Shown here: in pieces, positions 8,327 to 16,175 of the stretch
Layout: each line of letters opens with the position of its first letter
Position numbering within the stretch: the stretch's first letter is position 1
Source of the DNA: Gracilimonas sp031580945
GTDB taxonomy: Bacteria; Bacteroidota; Rhodothermia; Balneolales; Balneolaceae
Length of the DNA stretch: 19,332 nucleotides
Direction of reading: 5' to 3'
NCBI GenBank assembly: GCA_031580945.1
Contig: JAVLBT010000045.1
Coordinates: 1-19,332, forward strand
Position numbers and translations under genes: made by a program
The notes under the pieces: generated by a model
The model's database searches: none
The model's input: the letters and a program-made list of their open reading frames with translations, nothing else
Told to the model about the DNA's origin: nothing

Positions 8327-10936
8327 ATGAGAAAATTATTTACCCTCCTTACAACAGTACTTGTAATTGTAATTTCAATAACTCCCCTTCAAGCCCAGCT
8401 TTTCGAAGATTTTGAAGATGGAGAAAAAACATTTTACTCTGGTGCTTCTGTAACGCTTTCTACAGGAGACTGGTACATGGAAGATGCTCTGATCGGCAAC
8501 CTTGGAAATGATAAATATAATGGGTCCCAGGGTGTGCGGATGGATCGAAGAAATAGCCGTACTGGGAACATCTATATGGAGTTTGATAAGCCAAATGGTG
8601 CAGATGAGGTTTCTTTTTTCCTGGCCCATTATGGTGATAGGGCTGAAGATGCAGCTCTTCAGGTACAATACTCTCTTGATGGAGGATCAAGCTGGACCGA
8701 TGTTGGAGATGAGATCACAGCCCCTGCAGATCTAACGGAATATACCATTCCGGTTGAACAATCCGGAGATATACGATTTAAATTCATTCAGTCTTCAGGG
8801 ACAGACCGGATGAATATTGATGATATTCGAGTAACCGACTACATTGAACCAGCAGAAGAACCGACGATCGCCGTAAGTGTAGAGGGAGAAGGGATTGATG
8901 CAAACGCTGATGTGAGCTTCTCAGCTACACCAACCAATTCATCCCGGACAAAAGATATTCAGATCAAGAATTTTGGGAGTCAGGAATTGCTTATTTCTGA
9001 AGTCAATGTGACGGGTAATGGATTTACCATTTCAGAGGATCTCGCAGATTCATCATTAAGTTTTAATGAAGAAGCGATGGTTACACTTACTTTTAGCCCG
9101 GGGAGTGAAGGACCTTTTCAGGGACAAGTATCAATTGAAAGTAATGCTACCAATCAAAGTACATTTACGCTAAACCTGATTGGAGAAGGCTTTACAGATG
9201 GTTCAATAATTCCAATTTCAGAGGCTCGTCAAGTTGATTTTGGAACCCGGGTGACGGTAGCAGGACGAGTTACCGTGGCAAATGAGTTTGAAGGCCCTGC
9301 TCATATACAGGATAATACAGCTGCTATCGCCGTTTATTGGCCAGCATTGCATACGGCCGTAGAATTGGGTGATTCTGTGGTTGTTACAGGCCCGATCACA
9401 GAATTTAATCCGGTGGACGGTCCACAAGGCGATTTCTTACTTCAGATCGCTGAACATCAGGGTGATGATAATATTACTTTTGATGTTATAGACGTAGAAC
9501 CAAAAGAAGTGGAACCCACACTAATCACCATCGAGGAAATGAATTCCGGTGATTATGAATCGCAGTTGGTGAAGTTAAACGAAGTTATTGTAGATCACAA
9601 TGGTTCTTTTCAGGGAGAAACAAATTATGATATTTCTGACCGCAGTGGTTCAGGATTGATCCGTATTGACGGAGACGCCAATTTGGTGGGTGTAGAGGCT
9701 CCAAGTGATCCGGTGACAATTATCGGGGTCGTGGATCAGTTTTTTGGTGACTATCAGCTAAAACCACGTTCTGCAGAAGATATCGGTGCTGAAGAAGTAA
9801 CCTTCCCCGGCGATGATATTTCCAAAGACCTGACTTTTGAAATCGTAACCTGGAACATTGAATGGTTTGGTGATGGCAGCAATGGTCCCAGTGATGATGA
9901 TCAACAACTTGCCAATGTAATAGAGGTCATTAGAGAAATCGATGCCGAGATCTATGCCTTCCAGGAAATTTCAAATCAAAGTTATTTTGCGGCCCTATTA
10001 GATACCCTGGATGAGTACGGCGGTATTTTAGCAGATTTTAGTCAGGACCAAAAGACCGCTTTCCTTTTTAAAAGAAGTGAGATCGACTCATTGAGTTCAG
10101 ACAAGATCACCGAAAGTATGACCTCCAACTATTGGGCTGGAGGAAATAATAACAGTTTTGCACGCTTTCCGCTGATGTTTCAATTCAACGCAACAATCAA
10201 CGGAGAAAGCAGAGAAATCTATGCCTTCAATATACACGCGAAAGCTACTTCTGAACCTGCTTCTTATACGCAGCGATTTGAAGCTTCCAGAGAGATTAAA
10301 CAGTATTTAGACCAGTTACACAATTCCGATAATGTGATCCTTATTGGAGATTATAACGATACCGTTAACGGCTCGATCACAGATGGAGAAGAATCCCCTT
10401 ATAAGAATTTTGTGGACGATGAAGAGTATACCGTGATCACACAAAGCCTGGAAGAGCAAGGATTTGCCTCTCAGTCCATTGGCTCATTCATAGATCATAT
10501 TACCATGACCTCTGAACTCACCGACGAATACATTGCAGGCACGGAACGGGTAGAAAATACCAACTACATTGGCAGTTATTTAAGCTCTACATCTGATCAT
10601 TATCCGGTTTGGACTCGTTTTCAGTTTGAAATGGTAGTTAGTAATGAAGGGCAGGAGGAAAATCCTGTTAGCTTTAGCCTGGCGCAGAATTACCCGAATC
10701 CATTTAATCCAAGTACTGTTATCAATTATCAGCTCGCTGAAAATAGCACGGTAACACTGGAAGTATTTGATATGTTGGGTCGTGAAGTTGCAACTCTGGT
10801 AAATAGTGAACGGATGACGGCCGGGAACCATCAGGTTTCTTTTGATGCTGGGAACCTTTCAAGCGGACTCTATTTATATCGACTCTCTACTTTGGAAGGG
10901 CAACAGATCACAAAGAAAATGATGCTACTTAAGTAA
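8327..10936 (+). CDS. Secreted endonuclease/exonuclease/phosphatase-family nuclease with OB-like domains and T9SS sorting tail
   Basis: An 869-residue secreted protein. Order: Sec signal peptide 1-24 (ends PLQAQ); N-terminal jelly-roll-like domain about 26-175 (FEDFEDGEKTFYSG to MNIDDIRV); choice-of-anchor D/ASPM-like Ig domain about 195-287; two OB-like domains (DUF5689-like) about 292-497; EEP catalytic domain about 503-770; T9SS type A tail about 785-869 (NYPNPFNPST, ending KKMMLLK). The EEP active site looks complete: Asn510 (TWNIEWF), Glu547 (FQEI), His637 (NIHAKA), Asp675 and Asn677 (GDYND), Asp723-His724, and Asp757-His758 (SDHYPV). From the family, it should cleave DNA and/or RNA phosphodiester bonds with Mg2+ outside the cell. 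It is divergent from the 5'-nucleotidase-like gene, with which it shares the OB-like module and secretion route. The acyl-CoA thioesterase starts 30 bp after it without a visible terminator. Confidence 0.92.
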   Translation: MRKLFTLLTTVLVIVISITPLQAQLFEDFEDGEKTFYSGASVTLSTGDWYMEDALIGNLGNDKYNGSQGVRMDRRNSRTGNIYMEFDKPNGADEVSFFLAHYGDRAEDAALQVQYSLDGGSSWTDVGDEITAPADLTEYTIPVEQSGDIRFKFIQSSGTDRMNIDDIRVTDYIEPAEEPTIAVSVEGEGIDANADVSFSATPTNSSRTKDIQIKNFGSQELLISEVNVTGNGFTISEDLADSSLSFNEEAMVTLTFSPGSEGPFQGQVSIESNATNQSTFTLNLIGEGFTDGSIIPISEARQVDFGTRVTVAGRVTVANEFEGPAHIQDNTAAIAVYWPALHTAVELGDSVVVTGPITEFNPVDGPQGDFLLQIAEHQGDDNITFDVIDVEPKEVEPTLITIEEMNSGDYESQLVKLNEVIVDHNGSFQGETNYDISDRSGSGLIRIDGDANLVGVEAPSDPVTIIGVVDQFFGDYQLKPRSAEDIGAEEVTFPGDDISKDLTFEIVTWNIEWFGDGSNGPSDDDQQLANVIEVIREIDAEIYAFQEISNQSYFAALLDTLDEYGGILADFSQDQKTAFLFKRSEIDSLSSDKITESMTSNYWAGGNNNSFARFPLMFQFNATINGESREIYAFNIHAKATSEPASYTQRFEASREIKQYLDQLHNSDNVILIGDYNDTVNGSITDGEESPYKNFVDDEEYTVITQSLEEQGFASQSIGSFIDHITMTSELTDEYIAGTERVENTNYIGSYLSSTSDHYPVWTRFQFEMVVSNEGQEENPVSFSLAQNYPNPFNPSTVINYQLAENSTVTLEVFDMLGREVATLVNSERMTAGNHQVSFDAGNLSSGLYLYRLSTLEGQQITKKMMLLK

Positions 10937-10966
10937 GCATTTTTTCAACTTTACAGATAAGAAACC

Positions 10967-12007
10967 ATGAGGCCTGAAGAAACTTCTAAAAGCCGTGTTC
11001 TTAGTTTTTCAGATGATGAAAGCTTAAGACGGCGTTTTATGATCACGGACCAGGAAATTCCCGGAAACCTGAGATGGGGCCGGCTTCTCGAAGAGTTAGA
11101 TAAACTTGCTGAGGATATTGCCCTTGAATATGTACATCGTATCAATACAAAAGCTAAAGTTGTAACTGCGGCAATTGATGACATCATATTGCGCACTCCG
11201 GTGGATATCCAAAAAGACTTAAACCTGCATGCACGTATAAATTATGTTGGCCGCACTTCAATGGAAGTGGGGATCCGGGTTGATCAGGGGGGAGATTCCT
11301 TAGCTTCATGCTATTTTACAATGGTAGCCCGGATAGAAGAAAACGGCGAGGCCCAAAGTTTTCCCATAGAATCTTTGGAGTACGCAACAGAGCTGGAGAA
11401 AAAACGGAGAGATTCAGCACTGGCCCGACGAAAAGACTATCGGGAACAGATGGATGCCCTGCAGCATCCGCCCAGTAAGGAGGAATATCTGATGCTGCGG
11501 GAATTACATCAGGCTCAGGATGAGGATGATTTTGACGGTCTTCTGGCCGGAGACTTGATTCGGGGCAACTGGGAAAGAATGTATCCTGAGCAAGAAAATG
11601 TACCGGAAAAGATCTTCGGGGGATATGTGATACGTCGGGCTTTTGAGCTGGCAATGATGCATGCTGAAGAAATTACACCAGACAGGCCCGTTTTTGTCCG
11701 TGTCAATCGGATCAACTTCCTTCAACCTGTTCGTATAGGAGATAAACTGGATTTCACGAGCCGAATAACCTATACCGGCAAAACCTCCCTAAGTATAGAA
11801 ATAAGTATAGAACGGATCAGCAGTGATCAAGTGATCAGGGACCTGTCCAACGTATGCGTGTTTACTTTTGTGAACGTTGATGATGAAATGAATGCCAAGC
11901 CTGTACCACAGGTATATCCAACGACTTACGCTGAGGATGAGCGATTTCTAAAAGCACACAGAAGACGAAAGGAATACAAGCGCTGGGATAAGGAAAATAG
12001 AAAATAG
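10967..12007 (+). CDS. Acyl-CoA thioesterase with two hotdog domains (ACOT9/BFIT-like)
   Basis: A 346-residue cytoplasmic protein built of two hotdog repeats, about residues 25-140 and 205-325. The first contains IPGNLRWGRLLEELDKLAEDIA and NYVGRTSMEVGIRVDQ. The second contains ENVPEKIFGGYVIRRAFELA (the FGG substrate-loop motif), RINFLQPVRIGDKLDF and TYTGKTSLSIEI. This arrangement matches the ACOT9-like acyl-CoA hydrolases, which split acyl-CoA into free fatty acid and CoA. A charged linker (KKRRDSALARRKDYREQ) joins the halves. The chain-length preference cannot be read from sequence. It lies 30 bp behind the nuclease gene and may be read through from it. Its stop is only 6 bp from the stop of the convergent DUF6940-like gene, with no hairpin between, so the two 3' ends likely overlap as transcripts. 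Confidence 0.88.
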   Translation: MRPEETSKSRVLSFSDDESLRRRFMITDQEIPGNLRWGRLLEELDKLAEDIALEYVHRINTKAKVVTAAIDDIILRTPVDIQKDLNLHARINYVGRTSMEVGIRVDQGGDSLASCYFTMVARIEENGEAQSFPIESLEYATELEKKRRDSALARRKDYREQMDALQHPPSKEEYLMLRELHQAQDEDDFDGLLAGDLIRGNWERMYPEQENVPEKIFGGYVIRRAFELAMMHAEEITPDRPVFVRVNRINFLQPVRIGDKLDFTSRITYTGKTSLSIEISIERISSDQVIRDLSNVCVFTFVNVDDEMNAKPVPQVYPTTYAEDERFLKAHRRRKEYKRWDKENRK

Positions 12008-12013
12008 GGTGCT

Positions 12014-12592
12014 TTATACCTGTTTATATTCTGCTGTTTGATAGTATTTGGGGTAAGAATCAATGCGAGCATGTAGCCAGTAAACCCCTAATCCGGACGT
12101 ACTTAACCAGCTTGGATTTGATCCAATATGGCTCATCGTCTCTTTTCCAACCATTTTCCAAAACTGAATGATCTGTGACTGGGGAGCTTTTCGTACAAAT
12201 GACCCTATTTGTGCATATATCGATTGATCTGAAACAGGACATGGGGCAATGAGCTTTGCATCTCCACCTAAATTCTTAAAAGCAGATACCTCACGCCCTG
12301 GCTGGAAATAATTGTTAAATGTGTGGGGATCGGCTTTTACATCAGCCAAAAAATCACTTACTACTACATTACATTCATACTTCTGATCTAAATTAGACTG
12401 AATCATGGGCTTGTTTTCCCAGAAGAAAGCGTCAAATGGTACGTCTGCCAATACTTTATTATACCACAGGACAAAAGATGGGTCGTTCTTAAGCAGGTCC
12501 AAAAAATCTTTATTGGATACGACACGCTTCTGCTGCTTTATGTGAAATTTAATATGATTTTTGTCTTGTTCGGTTTCTTTTAATTCCCACAT
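12014..12592 (-). CDS. DUF6940-like protein of unknown function
   Basis: A 192-residue soluble protein with no signal peptide or membrane segment. I recognise it, from memory only, as similar to the DUF6940 family. Conserved-looking blocks are PFDAFFWENKP (about 53-63), FKNLGGDAKLIAPCP (about 105-119), YAQIGSFVRKAPQSQIIQFWKMVG, and a C-terminal LSTSGLGVYWLHARIDSYPKYY. The last block, rich in Trp, His, Arg and Tyr, is the sort of cluster that could form a ligand or catalytic site, but no reaction is known to me. It is the last gene of the minus-strand run, 62 bp after the gamma-glutamylcyclotransferase-like gene and facing the thioesterase gene. Confidence 0.75.
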   Translation of the reverse strand: MWELKETEQDKNHIKFHIKQQKRVVSNKDFLDLLKNDPSFVLWYNKVLADVPFDAFFWENKPMIQSNLDQKYECNVVVSDFLADVKADPHTFNNYFQPGREVSAFKNLGGDAKLIAPCPVSDQSIYAQIGSFVRKAPQSQIIQFWKMVGKETMSHIGSNPSWLSTSGLGVYWLHARIDSYPKYYQTAEYKQV

Positions 12593-12654
12593 TTCCCTTC
12601 TGATACTGCATTAATTACAATTGAAAGAGCTTAAAAGGTGGACGAATAATAGCT

Positions 12655-13062
12655 TCAACTATTCTCAGCCGTAAAAACTCCGGATTTGATGATCGACAAT
12701 TCGGAATAGTCTCCCTTGTAAACATAACAGTGTGCAAAAATTAGTTCCTGTTTGCAATGGATGGGTATAATTTCCCGCTTAAATTCAGCTGTTTCAGGCT
12801 CATTTGGATGTATACCCTCATAGTCATCCAAAAGGGAGAATAGAGAATCAGCATGTTCTGTAATCTGAAATAGATCTCCATATACTTTTGTGGAAGCCTT
12901 GGGCTGATAAACTGCGCCGGGATAAAAACTGATTTTAAACAATTTTCCCGGAAAACTTCCTTCTCCTACAAATGTTTGTGTGCGATGTAGATGCTCTGCT
13001 ACTTGATTATTAAAGCCTCTTTTTAGGGTACCATAAACAAAGAGGAAGGTAGAGGATTTCAT
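12655..13062 (-). CDS. Gamma-glutamylcyclotransferase-like (AIG2/GGCT) family protein
   Basis: A 135-residue cytoplasmic protein of the GGCT/AIG2 fold, typical length. The substrate-loop motif FVYGTLKRG is at residues 8-16, with Tyr10-Gly11-Thr12-Leu13 as in the family. The presumed catalytic acid is Glu82 in LLDDYEG. Middle strands (GKLFKISFYPGAVYQP, VYGDLFQI) and the late AHCYVYKGD strand also fit. Family members release 5-oxoproline from gamma-glutamyl amines or peptides, but many bacterial relatives have no tested substrate, so the exact reaction is uncertain. It sits 52 bp after the cupin gene on the same strand. Confidence 0.85.
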   Translation of the reverse strand: MKSSTFLFVYGTLKRGFNNQVAEHLHRTQTFVGEGSFPGKLFKISFYPGAVYQPKASTKVYGDLFQITEHADSLFSLLDDYEGIHPNEPETAEFKREIIPIHCKQELIFAHCYVYKGDYSELSIIKSGVFTAENS

Positions 13063-13114
13063 ATTAGCGCCTAAAGTTGAGCATCAAGATTTACTTATTG
13101 GGCATTAGGCAACT

Positions 13115-13417
13115 TTATCCTTGGGTAAGTAGGATTATGCTGTCATCCAGAGAAGCTACAGAATGCTCCACTTCAGCCGGAATATCGATCTCATCAAATC
13201 TTTTTAAACGAACATCCTTTTTTGGCTGATGATATATGACCTCACCCTCCAGCACTAATAATTTTGTAGGGCTATGGGCGGTGTGGTCTTCCAATTTCAT
13301 TCCTTTCTTAAATCCAAACAACAGTACTTTAAAGTGATCACCGGTATGAAATGATTTAGCAATAGGATGGTCAGCATGTTCAAGTTGATCTTTTATAGCT
13401 TCTATAGTCATGATCAT
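13115..13417 (-). CDS. Small cupin-domain protein
   Basis: A 100-residue single-domain cupin. Motif 1 appears as FGFKKGMKLEDHTAHSPTKLLVLEGEV (about 34-60) with His at the usual metal positions, although the Glu of the classic motif is not obvious. Motif 2 appears as DEIDIPAEVEHSVASLDDSIIL with one His. The metal site is therefore partial, and it may be a binding or sensing rather than catalytic cupin. Two possible ATG starts lie 6 bp apart (13417 and 13411). It is separated by 68 bp from the Pmp3-like gene upstream and 52 bp from the GGCT-like gene downstream. Confidence 0.82.
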   Translation of the reverse strand: MIMTIEAIKDQLEHADHPIAKSFHTGDHFKVLLFGFKKGMKLEDHTAHSPTKLLVLEGEVIYHQPKKDVRLKRFDEIDIPAEVEHSVASLDDSIILLTQG

Positions 13418-13485
13418 AGGATTAGGTTAATATGCTTCTGTATCCTACAAAATATGACACACTTTTGCGAAAATTGCTTTTTAGG

Positions 13486-13650
13486 CTATTGATCATGCTT
13501 GGCGATCACCCATACAGCATGAATGATACCCGGAAGAAATCCGAGTATGGTAAGGAGGATATTAAGCCAAAATGATCCTTTGATCCCAACTGTCATAAAA
13601 ACACCAAGTGGGGGTAGGATGATGGCAAGTATTATTCTAAGTAAACTCAT
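13486..13650 (-). CDS. Pmp3/YqaE family small membrane protein
   Basis: A 54-residue protein with two membrane helices, MSLLRIILAIILPPLGVFMTVG and WLNILLTILGFLPGIIHAVWVI, joined by a short loop (IKGSF). The LPPLGV and LGFLPGIIHAVWVI motifs are diagnostic of the Pmp3/UPF0057 family, whose members are 50-60 residues long and are linked to salt, cold or envelope stress and membrane potential. The start is placed at the ATG at 13650. A longer reading from TTG at 13683 would add 11 residues not seen in the family and overlap the OsmC gene. It lies 25 bp after the OsmC stop, consistent with co-transcription. Confidence 0.93.
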   Translation of the reverse strand: MSLLRIILAIILPPLGVFMTVGIKGSFWLNILLTILGFLPGIIHAVWVIAKHDQ

Positions 13651-13675
13651 GGTTAAAATGATCAGGTTAAAATAG

Positions 13676-14176
13676 TTACGCAACGATGGTTTCTACATCA
13701 TTGCCGGCCTTTAAGGTTTGATAGACTACGCAAAAGCGCTCCGTAAGTTTGATCAAAGTTGCAATTTTTTCCTGCTTTTCATTTGTAGTGAGCTCAAATG
13801 TAAGGCGGATTTTTTTAAACCCGACGGGTGCTTCTTTATCTACCGAAAGTGTTCCCCGGAAATCAAGATCTCCTTCAGCATGTATTTTAGCATCCAACAG
13901 TTCAAACTCTATTGCACTTGCAACGGCTTTCAATGTAACGCCAGCACATGCCGACAGTGCCTCCAGCAGCATGTCTCCGGAGCAAACTGACAAACCATCG
14001 CCCCCTGTAGCAGGATGAAGTCCCGCTTCTACCATTGCTTTTCCGGTTTCTACTTTACAGGTGATTCCTTCACCAAGACTTGAAGTGGCTTTTAGGGTAA
14101 CAAGTGCTTTTTGAGGATCTTTTTTATACTGTTCTTTTAAGGGAGCTTGAATTTCCTTGAGTTGATTTGCGTCCAT
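13676..14176 (-). CDS. OsmC family protein (putative thiol peroxidase)
   Basis: A 166-residue cytoplasmic protein of the OsmC/Ohr superfamily. The two redox cysteines are Cys77 in LSACAGVTLKAVA on the central helix and Cys149 in ERFCVVYQTL. TGGDGLSVCSGDMLLEAL just before Cys77 is also typical. An extra Cys65 is present. The family reduces organic hydroperoxides or related oxidants with thiol donors, which would make this a stress-defence protein; the substrate is untested. It starts 5 bp after the stop of the four-helix membrane protein gene, so the two are very likely translated from one mRNA. Confidence 0.9.
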   Translation of the reverse strand: MDANQLKEIQAPLKEQYKKDPQKALVTLKATSSLGEGITCKVETGKAMVEAGLHPATGGDGLSVCSGDMLLEALSACAGVTLKAVASAIEFELLDAKIHAEGDLDFRGTLSVDKEAPVGFKKIRLTFELTTNEKQEKIATLIKLTERFCVVYQTLKAGNDVETIVA

Positions 14177-14181
14177 TGTTT

Positions 14182-14706
14182 CTAAAATTTATTTTCGCGT
14201 AAATCTTTAAATAAAGAGGCTTTTTTGAGTGATCTGTTTTTCAACAAGAAATTAATGTCATGCCGGTTATCATACATAAGCTGAGTGTGATAGTAATTTA
14301 TATGCTCAAGCACGGCAAAGATATTTGCAAAAATAGCCCATCCAAGAAATTGTTCAGGTACGAAATGCTGGCCAGAGATAAACCATTGCAGGATCAGTAC
14401 AAACGGCATGAATATCATTCCATAAATATTAAATCTCTTCAGCATTCTGAATTTTTTCAGGATATCTAAATGGGATACAGATTTACCTTCAAGCACCATT
14501 CTCTTTTTTCGCCAATACCAAGTGCCCTGGGCTAAAATGAAACACATAAGTATCAATCCATAGGATAGAAATACTAAGTGCAAGGAAATGAATTGAATGT
14601 GCAAATATAGAAGAATACCTAAAAACATCACTACATTCATGCCTTCCACCTTAGCATACCATGACAATCGCTTTATTAAACGCTTTCTCGGATAGGATTG
14701 AGCCAT
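14182..14706 (-). CDS. Four-helix integral membrane protein of unknown function
   Basis: A 174-residue protein that I do not recognise. The N-terminus is strongly basic (PRKRLIKRLSWYAK). Four hydrophobic segments follow at about 23-41, 43-62, 92-111 and 118-138, with a basic loop WRKKRMVLEGK between the second and third and a charged C-terminal tail (KNRSLKKASLFKDLRENKF). By the positive-inside rule both termini and the middle loop would face the cytoplasm. A His/Tyr-rich stretch (LEHINYYHTQLMYDNRHD) follows the last helix. It lies 21 bp after the amidohydrolase and 5 bp before the OsmC gene, so it belongs to that operon. Confidence 0.8.
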   Translation of the reverse strand: MAQSYPRKRLIKRLSWYAKVEGMNVVMFLGILLYLHIQFISLHLVFLSYGLILMCFILAQGTWYWRKKRMVLEGKSVSHLDILKKFRMLKRFNIYGMIFMPFVLILQWFISGQHFVPEQFLGWAIFANIFAVLEHINYYHTQLMYDNRHDINFLLKNRSLKKASLFKDLRENKF

Positions 14707-14727
14707 TGAGGGATGATTTTAACGCCC

Positions 14728-16014
14728 TTACTGTTTATAGATCTTGCCATCCTTCATGACAAAAGATACCTTCTCAAGCGTGCTGATGTCTTCTAACGGA
14801 TTAGAATCGGTTGCCACAATATCTGCCATTTTACCTTCTTCAATAGTGCCAATTTTCTCCTGAAGGCCCAATACTGTTGCAGCTACCGAAGTTGCACTTT
14901 GAATGGCTTCCATAGCTGGCATTCCAACTTCGGTCATATATCCAAATTCTTTCCCATTTATCCCATGTGGAAAAACACCCGCATCGGTACCAAATGCAAT
15001 TTTAACTCCGTATTTATATGCTTTTTCAAAAGTACTTTGAATTTTTGGGCCGATTTCTAAGGCTTTAGGTACAACCAGTTCAGGATAATACCCATCCACT
15101 TTAGCTTTTTCAGCTACCCATTTTCCAGCTGAGATAGTAGGGACATAGTACGTTCCCTTTTCGATCATCAGATCCATAACTTCTTCGGTCATATGGGTTC
15201 CGTGCTCAATGGTGAGGACACCGGCTTCAACCGCTCTTTTCATTCCTTCAGCACCATGCGCGTGCGCGGCAACATGCATACCGTATTGATTAGCAGTTTC
15301 AACGATTGCATTCACTTCGTCCATAAAAAATTGTGGTGCGTCACCGGATTTTGCGACACTTAAAACTCCACCTGTGGCCGTTATCTTAATGTGATCTGCT
15401 CCATTCTTATAACGCTGACGTACAGCTTCACGGGCTTCAGCCTCCCCATTGATGACTCCTTCACGAGGCCCCGGACTTCCCATCAGGTCTTGCTTCCAGC
15501 CATTGGTAGGGTCTGCGTGGCCACCGGTAGTTGCTATAGATTTCCCTACGGAAAGTATCCTGGGACCATCCACAAACCCCTGATTTATTGCATCACGAAG
15601 TGCGGTGTTAACACCCGAACCTCCTAATTCACGAACGGTGGTAAAACCAGCCATCAGGGTGCGTTTGGCATAAGCTGTAGACCGAAAAGCAAAATCAGCT
15701 TCGTCAAAGGTAAATTGTTCCATGTATTTTTTGGGATTGGTTTCACTTTCCAGGTGCACATGAAGGTCTATTAACCCGGGCAGAATGGTTTTATCACGAA
15801 GGTCAATAATGGTGTCACTTTCGTCGCCGTCAACAAATCCATCTTCAACGGCTGATATTACGTTATCGGTGATGATAATACTAACGTCTGAATACACTTC
15901 ATCGGAGACTCCATCTATAAGGGTTCCAGCATGTATTATGGTTTGTTGAGCAATTGCTGAAACGGTGAAAACCAAAGTAAAAAGCAAAGAGAACAGTATG
16001 TTAATGTGTTTCAT
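14728..16014 (-). CDS. Secreted metal-dependent amidohydrolase (imidazolonepropionase / Xaa-Pro dipeptidase-like)
   Basis: A 428-residue exported enzyme of the amidohydrolase superfamily. Residues 1-22 are a Sec signal peptide (MKHINILFSLLF...SAIAQ). Metal-site residues are visible in order: His85 and His87 (DLHVHLE), Lys210 (HIKITATGG, the usual carboxylated lysine), His251/His253 (AAHAHG), His271 (IEHGTH) and Asp344 (FGTDAG). The small beta domain wraps both ends (IIHAGTLIDG; GKMADIVATDSNPLEDI). Close relatives act on dipeptides such as Xaa-Pro or N-acyl amino acids, so a peptide-scavenging role outside the cytoplasmic membrane is likely but unproven. The start is the ATG at 16014; an upstream in-frame ATG at 16080 would bury the signal peptide behind 22 residues. 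It heads the minus-strand operon and is divergent from the antiporter gene. Confidence 0.92.
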   Translation of the reverse strand: MKHINILFSLLFTLVFTVSAIAQQTIIHAGTLIDGVSDEVYSDVSIIITDNVISAVEDGFVDGDESDTIIDLRDKTILPGLIDLHVHLESETNPKKYMEQFTFDEADFAFRSTAYAKRTLMAGFTTVRELGGSGVNTALRDAINQGFVDGPRILSVGKSIATTGGHADPTNGWKQDLMGSPGPREGVINGEAEAREAVRQRYKNGADHIKITATGGVLSVAKSGDAPQFFMDEVNAIVETANQYGMHVAAHAHGAEGMKRAVEAGVLTIEHGTHMTEEVMDLMIEKGTYYVPTISAGKWVAEKAKVDGYYPELVVPKALEIGPKIQSTFEKAYKYGVKIAFGTDAGVFPHGINGKEFGYMTEVGMPAMEAIQSATSVAATVLGLQEKIGTIEEGKMADIVATDSNPLEDISTLEKVSFVMKDGKIYKQ

Positions 16015-16143
16015 TATAATATCAGGTTGTTGAGAATTAGAGTATGAATATACATAAGAGGCTTCGAAGATAATATCCATAAAATACCCTTAAAAGCAGG
16101 TAATATCTTCGGTTATTATTACACTTTACATTATTTTTTATAG

Positions 16144-16151
16144 TAGTTTTG
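16144..16151 (+). promoter_or_regulatory. Candidate -7 promoter element of the antiporter gene
   Basis: TAGTTTTG matches the Bacteroidota -7 consensus TAnnTTTG exactly and lies 24 bp before the ATG at 16176, leaving a short leader. No convincing TTG was found at the -33 position. The element overlaps the TTG at 16149 that would otherwise be a possible start, supporting the downstream ATG. Confidence 0.45.
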
Positions 16152-16175
16152 TTTCCTAAAAAATCATTTACATCT

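Noticed and set aside
11316..11654. 112-residue open frame on the minus strand within the thioesterase gene
   Set aside because: The opposite strand encodes a clear double-hotdog protein over its whole length; the proline/serine-rich translation looks like an antisense artefact.
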